DNA from: a virus
Length of the DNA: 30,948 nt
Reading direction: 5' to 3' (one strand)
IMG/VR virus record: IMGVR_UViG_3300010153_000057
Coordinates: 1 to 30,948 of that record
The first letter of the stretch is position 1; each line of letters begins with the position of its first letter. The position numbers and the translations under genes are program-made. This document shows, piece after piece, positions 1 through 5,990 of the stretch. The notes under the pieces were generated by a model. That model was not told the origin of the DNA. It was given only the letters and a program-made list of their open reading frames with translations, and did no database searches.

Positions 1-234
1 ATAATAAAAGAAATTTTAAACGATAAACAAATAAAAGATACTATGGAAAATTTAAAAAGCGGCGGCGGATATATTGACGACTTGAGCCGCTTAAAAGCTA
101 AAGCAATTAGAACCCCGTTAAAATTTTATAGAATATCAAATGACTGCATAAATAAGTGTAAAACGATCGAAGAACTAAAAATGTTTTTAAGTAGTAACGA
201 TAAAGAAAAATTTAACAAAATATTTAAAAAATGA
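1..234 (+). CDS. hypothetical protein, 5' end outside the window
   Basis: The reading frame is open from base 1 through the ATG at 43 to a TGA at 232-234, so the gene probably begins upstream of the window and the ATG at 43 is internal. The visible 77 residues are basic and probably helical, with a short Gly patch (SGGGY) and two Cys residues near the middle (DCINKC). I recognise no family. The stop overlaps the next start by 4 nt (ATGA), so it is translationally coupled to the downstream gene and belongs to the same early-type operon of short genes. Confidence 0.55.
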   Translation: MIKEILNDKQIKDTMENLKSGGGYIDDLSRLKAKAIRTPLKFYRISNDCINKCKTIEELKMFLSSNDKEKFNKIFKK

Positions 235-833
235 GAAAGTTAACTAAGTATAAATTGAATAAAGTATCTAAAAATTTAGATTTGTTCTTTAATCTTGCAA
301 CTAATAAAGAGATAAAAGAGGGGAAACAATGGTACAAAGTAGCTAATAAATTCTGTATTGATGCGGCAAGCGAATACAACACAACCCCGTTTATAGTTGC
401 GTCAGTTGTATCGGCACTAAGTCCCCGCAACAAATGGAGTCAGAACCTAAAAGACACTTTAAAAGTATTTAAAGCAATAAAAGAAGGCAAAGAACCGGAA
501 CAAATAAAAGTTTGTACCTTTCATAAGAATAAATTTAAAGCTTTTAACATTGCAAAAGGATTGCAGGAGATAAACGAAGATAGCCGCAAGACGTACAATT
601 TTGTAAATAATATAGCCCACCTATCTAACGCACATTTAACGGTTGATATATGGCACTTGCGAGCGTGTTTAAAGGAGTTTAAAAGCATAGGCAATGCAAA
701 TATAGGACAACTAGCTTATAATCAAATAAAAGGCTTAACAATCAAAAAAGCTCAAAAGCTAGGATTAAAAGGTTACGAATTACAGGCGATTCTATGGCTT
801 TCAGTACAAACAAACATTAACAAATTAAAATAA
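231..833 (+). CDS. DUF7178-like phage protein (helix-hairpin-helix glycosylase-like fold suspected)
   Basis: This 200-residue helical protein has the signature SALSPRNKWSQNL (about residues 61-73), then a region with NFVNNI and TVDIWHLRACL (about residues 122-147), and a C-terminal helix GYELQAILWL. The same order (ALSP..W..N, then VDxWHxR) is how I remember the DUF7178 family of phage proteins, which is thought to resemble HhH DNA glycosylases; no catalytic function is established for it. This is recognition from memory, not a search. It is coupled to the upstream gene by a 4-nt overlap. Its role is unknown; a DNA-binding or DNA-modification-related role would fit the fold but is inference. 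Confidence 0.6.
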   Translation: MRKLTKYKLNKVSKNLDLFFNLATNKEIKEGKQWYKVANKFCIDAASEYNTTPFIVASVVSALSPRNKWSQNLKDTLKVFKAIKEGKEPEQIKVCTFHKNKFKAFNIAKGLQEINEDSRKTYNFVNNIAHLSNAHLTVDIWHLRACLKEFKSIGNANIGQLAYNQIKGLTIKKAQKLGLKGYELQAILWLSVQTNINKLK

Positions 834-838
834 TTATC

Positions 839-1027
839 ATGACAAACAAAAAAGAAAAATTATACTTTAATATAAAAGTAAAGCATAATCCTTATCATAG
901 TTACTACTACAAAGAAACAATAAGAGCGGTAAGTTTTCGAGGTGCTGAACAAACAAAAGTTTATAAGGAGTATTTAAAGGACATGAAAAGAGGACGCTAT
1001 GCAAGTATTCAATTACAAAGAGTTTAA
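839..1027 (+). CDS. small basic hypothetical protein
   Basis: A 62-residue Lys/Tyr-rich protein starts at an ATG 5 nt after the previous stop. It is probably a small alpha/beta protein (YFNIKVKHN, then YYYKETIRAVSFRGAEQTKVY). I recognise no domain. It is the last gene of more than 20 codons before the terminator at 1113-1138, so it closes the early operon entering the window from the left. Confidence 0.6.
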   Translation: MTNKKEKLYFNIKVKHNPYHSYYYKETIRAVSFRGAEQTKVYKEYLKDMKRGRYASIQLQRV

Positions 1028-1031
1028 CAAT

Positions 1032-1088
1032 ATGAAAGTACCTTTACTATTTATTATATTAGCTATTATCTTGCACTTTTGCAGTTAA
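1032..1088 (+). CDS. possible 18-residue hydrophobic peptide
   Basis: An ATG 5 nt after the previous stop opens 18 codons reading MKVPLLFIILAIILHFCS. This looks like a single membrane segment or a bare signal peptide with a terminal Cys-Ser. It lies immediately before a terminator, in the position of a last operon gene. Its length and composition could also be chance in AT-rich DNA, so I hold it weakly. Confidence 0.25.
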   Translation: MKVPLLFIILAIILHFCS

Positions 1089-1112
1089 TTTATACTGATT
1101 TACCAACAAATC

Positions 1113-1138
1113 AAGCCGCTTTTTAGCGGTTTTTTTTT
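1113..1138 (+). terminator. rho-independent terminator of the left operon
   Basis: CCGCT (1116-1120), a TTTT loop, and AGCGG (1125-1129) form a perfect 5-bp GC-rich stem, extended by G-T and two A-T pairs to about 8 bp. A run of T follows through 1138. It lies about 25 bp after the last short frame and before the long non-coding gap, so it marks the end of the early transcript. Confidence 0.85.
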
Positions 1139-1563
1139 GCTTATAATTGTAAAAATATATTTGTTTTGATGATGCTGTTTGTAATTGGCCCAATATCTTG
1201 CAAAATTTCTGTATTTATACAATCATTTTAGTCATAAGTTGTTAACATTTGCCGAAATTGTGTTAAAAATGTTGAAAAACTAGCTATTTTTGAGAATAAA
1301 TTTCCGTCAAATTTGCGTCCTATCTATTATTGCCAACAGTATATAACCATTAGAATTTTAAATCCAATTTTATATGCTAATTAGGAGATTATATTTGGTG
1401 TATGATATTGTATGATTATGTATTGCTTTGGAGTACGTTTATTCAGCGTTGCAAAAACTTTCGTAAGTTACATAAAAGGGTAAAAAGTATTTACGCAAAG
1501 TTAGTGTAAAAATAGACCCCCATATTACACAAAAAAAATTTTAAAGTCCTATTTTATAGGTTG

Positions 1564-1647
1564 AAGGGTTTGGGAAGGGTATAATGTACCCTACATAATA
1601 AAGCTAAAGCTATAAATAAAGCTATGGATAAGGATATAGTTATAGTT
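1564..1647 (+). repeat. origin-like element, copy A (non-coding)
   Basis: AAGGGT half-sites lie at 1564-1569 and 1575-1580 (step 11 bp). The palindrome AGGGTA-TAATG-TACCCT is at 1576-1592. After a 7-nt spacer ACATAAT come eight consecutive A-rich hexamers (1600-1647) of the types AAAGCT, AAGGAT and ATAGTT. The same architecture is seen at 22942-23036 and 27640-27728. Read in the frame matching the coding copy it contains a stop, so this copy is not protein-coding. It ends 14 bp before the -7 box of the terS promoter, so it could act as an origin, as a regulator site for the late operon, or as part of the packaging region. Confidence 0.8.
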
Positions 1648-1660
1648 TACACTATTTTTG

Positions 1661-1668
1661 TATATTTG
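1661..1668 (+). promoter_or_regulatory. late promoter -7 box of the terminase operon
   Basis: TATATTTG matches the Bacteroidota -7 consensus TAnnTTTG. The ATG of terS begins only 4 nt further on (TATATTTGCAGTATG), so the transcript is predicted to be leaderless or nearly so. The -33 element is weak (GTT near 1639). The inverted-repeat arm TTTACACTA (1646-1654) lies between the two boxes and could be an operator. Confidence 0.7.
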
Positions 1669-1672
1669 CAGT

Positions 1673-2077
1673 ATGGATGAAGATAAATTAAAGAAAGAGA
1701 TGGATGGCAAAACATTGCCAAAGCGAACTTTCGGAAACCATAATGCTGTCGGTAAACAAAAAGGTAGCATAAGAAAGAATACCAAGATAACAAGAGAAAT
1801 ACTTGCTAATGCCTTAGCAGGGCAGGAAGTCAATGTTCGTGATGCTTTGGAGAAACTAGCACAGAAGAATCCTGAAGCATATATCAATGCAATAGCTAAA
1901 CTACTTAACTACGCAATGCCTAAACTTCAATCAACTGAGATTACCGCACAGAGTAGTAAAAAAATTGAAATAAATTTAGACAACAATATTAGCATTGATG
2001 ACCTAAAGGCAAAGATGGAAGCGTTGGAAAGAGAAGATGATATTGAAGATGTAGAATTTGAAGATTTAGATGGATAA
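1673..2077 (+). CDS. terS: terminase small subunit (putative)
   Basis: The protein has 134 residues. A basic N-terminal segment (FGNHNAVGKQKGSIRKNTKITREIL) resembles the GNxxGRPKGS-type start of DUF5681-like and TerS-like proteins. A helical core follows (VRDALEKLAQKNPEAYINAIAKLLNYAMPKLQ), then a very acidic tail. TerS binds the packaging site and hands DNA to the large subunit. The assignment rests on this pattern and on the position directly before terL, which it overlaps by 8 nt. I chose the ATG at 1673 rather than a TTG at 1658 because the promoter -7 box covers 1661-1668; the message would then start at or next to the ATG. Confidence 0.75.
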   Translation: MDEDKLKKEMDGKTLPKRTFGNHNAVGKQKGSIRKNTKITREILANALAGQEVNVRDALEKLAQKNPEAYINAIAKLLNYAMPKLQSTEITAQSSKKIEINLDNNISIDDLKAKMEALEREDDIEDVEFEDLDG

Positions 2078-3497
2078 GGCTACTAAAAAACAAATGCTAC
2101 AAGCAATGGAGAAAGCCATTTGCGAGAAGTCCTTTTACGAGTTCTTTATTAAGGCTTTTGTTATAGCAGAGCCATCCGTTCCTCTATCAACAAATTTCCA
2201 CCATAAATACCTATGCGATATTCTACAAGGCGAAGCCGAAAGGATAATAGCAGGTAGAGAAAAGGATAAGGACATAATTATTAATATTCCCTTCCGTAGC
2301 ACAAAGTCATTATTAGTAACAGTTCTGTTTCCCGCTTGGTGTTGGGCAGTACATCCAAAGATGAGGTTTATTACAGCTTCTTACTCTGCGGAGATTAGTA
2401 TTGAACACGCAACAAAGTCGAGAGATATAATAAATAGCGAATGGTATCAAAAACATTGGGGAGAAAAATACCAAATTAAAAAAGACCAAAACCTAAAAGC
2501 AAGATATGAGAATACTTTTCTAGGAGTTAGGAGAGCAACATCTGTTGGAGGGTCGGTAACAGGACAGGGGGGAGATATAATATTAGTCGATGACCCTACA
2601 TCTCCAAAAAATGCTGCATCGGAAACGGAAAGAGATAATGCGAATGAATGGTATAAGTCAACACTATACTCACGACTTAACGAACCTACAAAAGGAGTTA
2701 GGATAATTATTATGCAAAGAGTACACGAAGACGACCTAAGCGGTTATCTTCTATACAACTCTCCTGACAAGCATCAGCATATATGTATTCCTGCTGAATT
2801 GTCTGACGACCTAAAACCTAAATACCTTGCTGAACATTACGAAGATGGCTTGTTTTGGAAAGAAAGATTCTCTAAAAACATACTTGATGACTATAAATCA
2901 GCCTTAGGCTCTTATGGATATGCAGGACAGCTACAACAGCGACCTACACCTGCCGATAGCGGTATGATACAGAAAAATTGGTTTAAGATTGATGATGAGA
3001 AGGTAGATGATGTAGTAAACTTTGTTATTGACCCCGCATATACAGCAAGTCAGAAAAATGACCCGTCAGCATTGATGGCTTATACATTTAAAGACGGAAA
3101 GTGGCAAATAAGAGAAGTTCAGAACGTAAGACTTGAATTTCCTGACCTAATTAAACATATTGGCAAGTTCGTACACAAAAACGGATATACTAGCCAATCA
3201 AAAATATATGTAGAACCAAAAGCAAGTGGGAAGTCAATAGTTCAAACTCTAATAAGAGAAACAGGATTGAACGTAAAAGAGGACAAACCACCAACAAAAG
3301 ATAAAGTCGCAAGGGTACAGGACATAAGTGCTACCTGCGAAACGGGCAGAGTGTCTTTGCTAAAAGGACATTGGAACGAAGAATTTTTAATGCAATGTCA
3401 GCAGTTTCCTGCTGCAAAGCACGATGATATGGTCGATTGCTTAGTTATGGCTTTAAATCATCACTTTAAGGCTAATAACGTAGTATTCTTTGGCTAG
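2070..3497 (+). CDS. terL: terminase large subunit (ATPase and nuclease)
   Basis: The 475-residue protein has a usual TerL length. The N-terminal ATPase has a variant Walker A (IPFRSTKS, residues 73-80) and a Walker B with catalytic acid (IILVDDP, about 170-176). The C-terminal RNase H-like nuclease has its acidic residues in FVIDPAYTA (D321), VEPKASGKS (E382) and KHDDMVD (D452, D453, D456). TerL docks on the portal, translocates DNA into the prohead using ATP and cuts the concatemer. Its start lies inside the end of terS (8-nt overlap, ATGGATAA). The portal gene is about 15 kb downstream rather than adjacent, which is unusual. The family assignment is firm; the packaging type (cos or pac) cannot be read from this. 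Confidence 0.95.
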   Translation: MDKATKKQMLQAMEKAICEKSFYEFFIKAFVIAEPSVPLSTNFHHKYLCDILQGEAERIIAGREKDKDIIINIPFRSTKSLLVTVLFPAWCWAVHPKMRFITASYSAEISIEHATKSRDIINSEWYQKHWGEKYQIKKDQNLKARYENTFLGVRRATSVGGSVTGQGGDIILVDDPTSPKNAASETERDNANEWYKSTLYSRLNEPTKGVRIIIMQRVHEDDLSGYLLYNSPDKHQHICIPAELSDDLKPKYLAEHYEDGLFWKERFSKNILDDYKSALGSYGYAGQLQQRPTPADSGMIQKNWFKIDDEKVDDVVNFVIDPAYTASQKNDPSALMAYTFKDGKWQIREVQNVRLEFPDLIKHIGKFVHKNGYTSQSKIYVEPKASGKSIVQTLIRETGLNVKEDKPPTKDKVARVQDISATCETGRVSLLKGHWNEEFLMQCQQFPAAKHDDMVDCLVMALNHHFKANNVVFFG

Positions 3498-3567
3498 ATA
3501 GGGTATAAAATTGAAAAAAGACGAAAATTGCGTAATTACTAACAGAATTATTAACAAATTTGCAACT

Positions 3568-3951
3568 ATGACTAAAATAGAAGGTGTAAGCGAGAAACAT
3601 ACGGAAATCTTAACAGATTACTTGACTTTTCTAAGAAAACAGCTATATACTATAACCGAATATTGTGATGATGGTAAATATCACGATTTTGAAGAAGTTT
3701 TAGAAGATATTGTGTCATATTATATTGATTTCAAGAAATATGCTGTTCACGATGAACAAAGTATGGAAGAATGGGTTTATATGTTGCCAAATTTGACAAT
3801 GTATTCATTTATGGGATTTTTGGCAGGTATTAAGAATAAGAGAAATATTATAGTAGTAGATAAGATTTACGAAAACGTAATGATGTCAACTATGGAAACA
3901 ATAGGTCTTATCTCAGATGCCTTGCAAGAAGATAAAGAAATAAAAAATTAA
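3568..3951 (+). CDS. hypothetical protein between terminase and tail genes
   Basis: A 127-residue helical, acidic protein of no family I recognise, with many Tyr and Met (for example WVYMLPNLTMYSFMGFLAGI near the middle). I prefer the ATG at 3568 to the TTG at 3511 because it is preceded by CAAATTTGCAACTATG. That is almost identical to the box-plus-start of the protease gene (TATATTTGCAACTATG), so a weak local promoter or leaderless start is possible. Starting at 3511 would add 19 residues. It lies between terL and a putative tail assembly chaperone, so a virion-assembly role is likely but unproven. Confidence 0.7.
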   Translation: MTKIEGVSEKHTEILTDYLTFLRKQLYTITEYCDDGKYHDFEEVLEDIVSYYIDFKKYAVHDEQSMEEWVYMLPNLTMYSFMGFLAGIKNKRNIIVVDKIYENVMMSTMETIGLISDALQEDKEIKN

Positions 3952-3952
3952 T

Positions 3953-4594
3953 ATGCTACACCTAACAATAAATAAAAAAAAGTACAGTATTCCTAATGAA
4001 TGGTCTGAAATGACTTTAGAATACTACTGCGGAATATTTGAGATATTGAAAAAATATCAGCGTAATGAAGAACAAGAAAAAGAAGATGAAGGGAAAGACC
4101 TTCTGAAATACTTTTTTGTGCAAGAAACAAAGATGTATCGTGAACTTTTTATCTATATGACAGATGTAGAGAAAGAAACAATAGATAAAGTTCCAATTAG
4201 CGACATAGAAGCTGTAATGCAATGTTTAGACACCGTTACAAAAGACTATGTGCCAACAGGAATGACATATTTTGAGCTTGACAACGATATATACTATTTT
4301 CCAATGGACTTTCTTAGAACAGGAACTTTTGGAGAGTATATAGAAGCAAGTCAGTTAGAAATGAATACACAATACCTAAAAAATGGTAGATTTGATATTT
4401 TACCTGAACAAATGGCTATTTTGTGTAAAAAAGTTGACGAAGAAGTAGATTTAGATAATATTGACGAGAAAGCAGAGCTTTTTAAGAAATTAACAATGGA
4501 TGTCGTTTGGGAGTTCAGTTTTTTTTTGAACAAACGAACAATAACATCAACAAGTCTTATCCAAACCTTTTTAGGGGAGGAACTGACAATATAG
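3953..4594 (+). CDS. putative tail assembly chaperone, short (gpG-like) form
   Basis: The protein has 213 residues, starts 1 nt after the previous stop, and has a compact N-terminus (LTINKKKYSIPNEWSEMTLEYYCGIFEIL) of a type I associate with Bacteroidota phage tail genes. Its last codons overlap a second frame that continues to 4812. A T9 run at 4519-4527 gives the in-frame slippery heptamer T TTT TTT, so a -1 slip would make a longer 286-residue product. The short form ends normally at 4594 with FLGEELTI. Tail chaperones of long-tailed phages are classically made as such a pair and coat the tape measure before tube assembly. Identity is inferred from the frameshift layout and neighbourhood, not from clear sequence similarity. 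Confidence 0.55.
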   Translation: MLHLTINKKKYSIPNEWSEMTLEYYCGIFEILKKYQRNEEQEKEDEGKDLLKYFFVQETKMYRELFIYMTDVEKETIDKVPISDIEAVMQCLDTVTKDYVPTGMTYFELDNDIYYFPMDFLRTGTFGEYIEASQLEMNTQYLKNGRFDILPEQMAILCKKVDEEVDLDNIDEKAELFKKLTMDVVWEFSFFLNKRTITSTSLIQTFLGEELTI

Positions 4595-4812
4595 CTGTTG
4601 CGAAAGCAAGTAAAATTATGAAGCCATTTGGTTGGCTAAACACTCTTTACGACCTAGCAACAGATGGTGTTTTTACTAGAAATGGTAAAGATGCAATACA
4701 AAGTGTTAAAGATGAAAAGTTATATAAGGTATTTACTTTTATGGCTTGGAAAACAGCTAAAACAGATTATGAGATAGCTGTAAATAAAGAACAACAGAAA
4801 ACAGTAAAATAA
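4507..4812 (+). CDS. frameshift extension of the tail assembly chaperone (gpGT-like)
   Basis: This frame is -1 relative to the gene at 3953. It has no ATG before 4618, although its translation already looks coding from about 4530 (NNNINKSYPNLFRGGTDNIAVAKASK). It is therefore most simply reached by -1 slippage on the T9 run at 4519-4527, which adds about 95 residues to the upstream product. Alternatives are an independent start at TTG 4507 or ATG 4618. The extension is helical and basic at its end (MAWKTAKTDYEIAVNKEQQKTVK) and joins the next gene by a TAATG overlap. I know no family for it. Confidence 0.6.
   Translation: MGVQFFFEQTNNNINKSYPNLFRGGTDNIAVAKASKIMKPFGWLNTLYDLATDGVFTRNGKDAIQSVKDEKLYKVFTFMAWKTAKTDYEIAVNKEQQKTVK
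4519..4527 (+). promoter_or_regulatory. probable -1 ribosomal frameshift site (T9)
   Basis: Nine T residues place T TTT TTT in register with the codons AGT TTT TTT TTG of the gene starting at 3953. Both tRNAs can re-pair after a -1 slip, giving F-F-F-E-Q. A GGGAG (4509-4513) lies 5 nt upstream and could act as an internal Shine-Dalgarno stimulator. I see no strong hairpin downstream. A 9-base homopolymer could alternatively be a sequencing length error, which would make a single 286-residue gene. Confidence 0.6.
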
Positions 4813-5990
4813 TGGCATTTAAAAGGCTAAGAGAAATAAGAGATAGGTTTGAGCAGCAATGGATAAATGGTGGTTTTATTTTTGGTTATGAAAACGAAAT
4901 AAATGAAAATCATAATAACGACTACCCATTACTTGTTGCTTTACCTCCAACATCAGAACTTCCTGAAACGGAAGGAGGAAGTAAAGAAGATTACACTTTC
5001 GAGTGTTTAATAGTAAAACCATACTTTCAAAATCATACAGGTTCACTTGACGTAGTGTTTTCACTACTAGAGCAAGAAGCATTGACTTGGTTGCAGAGAG
5101 TATTAGATAGCTATACAAATAAAGAAGTAATTTTAAGCCCTAACAGTATATCAGTTGAACGAGAAAAAGAACTATATAACGACAAGTTGATACAAGTTAG
5201 GCTTACTTTTACTCTTAATGCTTTCTCACATCACTTCTCTCACTATGACGAGAGTTCTATAACCGCTTTATCTCCAAGTGTTTGGCTAAGGTCAGATTTA
5301 GGTGTTAAAACACAAATGTTTGGAGGAAACGAAGTTGTTACACGATGGAAAGACCAAAGTGGTAATTCTAATGACTTTATACAAGCAACCTCAACAAAAC
5401 AGGCTTCTTACGAATACGAAGATACGACAAATGGCTATCCTTACCTGAATTTTGATGGAACGGATGACTTTATGAAGTGCGTAAACAATTCTATTGATGG
5501 TACGGGAGATTCTTTGGATAGAGCAATATCTATATTCTATATAGCAAAAACAAACGCAGCAACAACAGGAACTTTGCTTTCTGTCAACAGAGATAATGCA
5601 GCTTATGCACAAATAGATATTAATGCAAGAGTAGATGGTGGTAGTTCAAATTGGAACAACTTTTTAGAAGATAGCTCTGATGACGAATCATCATACACAT
5701 ACACAACAAATGTTTTAAATACAACAGGTGTTTATGGTTTTACAATGAAATCAAACGGACTTATGAAGTCTTTTTACAATGGTTCTTTGGCAGCTACAAC
5801 AAACAATCCAAGTTTTACTCCTGAAGCATATAGAAGCGACTATCCTATAATGCTAGGTGCTACAAACTCAACAACTCCTACTAACTTTTTAAACACACAG
5901 ATACAAGAGATAATGATTTTTGATGATGAGTTAACAACAGACGAAGTTACAACACTATCAACATACTTAAAACATAAATACAACATATAA
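4812..5990 (+). CDS. tail-associated protein with C-terminal LamG/jelly-roll domain
   Basis: The protein has 392 residues in two parts. Residues 1-145 are an alpha/beta domain (ending NDKLIQVRLTFTLNAFSHHF) of the kind seen in small tail-completion-like proteins; I do not recognise the family. Residues 150-392 look like a concanavalin/LamG jelly roll (ALSPSVWLRSD, WKDQSGNSNDFIQ, YLNFDGTDDFM, then IQEIMIFDDELTTDEVTTL), a fold that typically binds glycans or decorates tails. The two parts suggest a structural base with a displayed binding domain. The start overlaps the previous stop by 1 nt and the stop overlaps the next start in the same way, so it is expressed in step with the tail operon. Host-surface glycan binding is inference. 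Confidence 0.65.
   Translation: MAFKRLREIRDRFEQQWINGGFIFGYENEINENHNNDYPLLVALPPTSELPETEGGSKEDYTFECLIVKPYFQNHTGSLDVVFSLLEQEALTWLQRVLDSYTNKEVILSPNSISVEREKELYNDKLIQVRLTFTLNAFSHHFSHYDESSITALSPSVWLRSDLGVKTQMFGGNEVVTRWKDQSGNSNDFIQATSTKQASYEYEDTTNGYPYLNFDGTDDFMKCVNNSIDGTGDSLDRAISIFYIAKTNAATTGTLLSVNRDNAAYAQIDINARVDGGSSNWNNFLEDSSDDESSYTYTTNVLNTTGVYGFTMKSNGLMKSFYNGSLAATTNNPSFTPEAYRSDYPIMLGATNSTTPTNFLNTQIQEIMIFDDELTTDEVTTLSTYLKHKYNI

Larger units (their letters stand above)
1139..1672. other. 534-bp non-coding region upstream of the terminase genes
   Basis: No convincing gene is seen on either strand. The region holds two further TATATTTG boxes (1156-1163, 1390-1397) without good -33 partners, and a TAGTGTAAA (1502-1510) that is repeated inverted as TTTACACTA at 1646-1654. 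A TTACAC (1525-1530) forms a 6-bp inverted repeat with GTGTAA (1504-1509), and CCTAT-TTT-ATAGG occupies 1548-1560. An isolated AAGGGTA lies at 1476-1482, origin-like copy A is at 1564-1647, and the late promoter is at 1661. A position just 5' of terS is typical for a packaging (cos or pac) site, but I cannot identify one by sequence. Confidence 0.6.

Noticed and set aside
1591-1887. Minus-strand frame covering copy A and the start of terS
   Set aside because: Antisense shadow overlapping a well-supported gene and promoter; composition gives no support.
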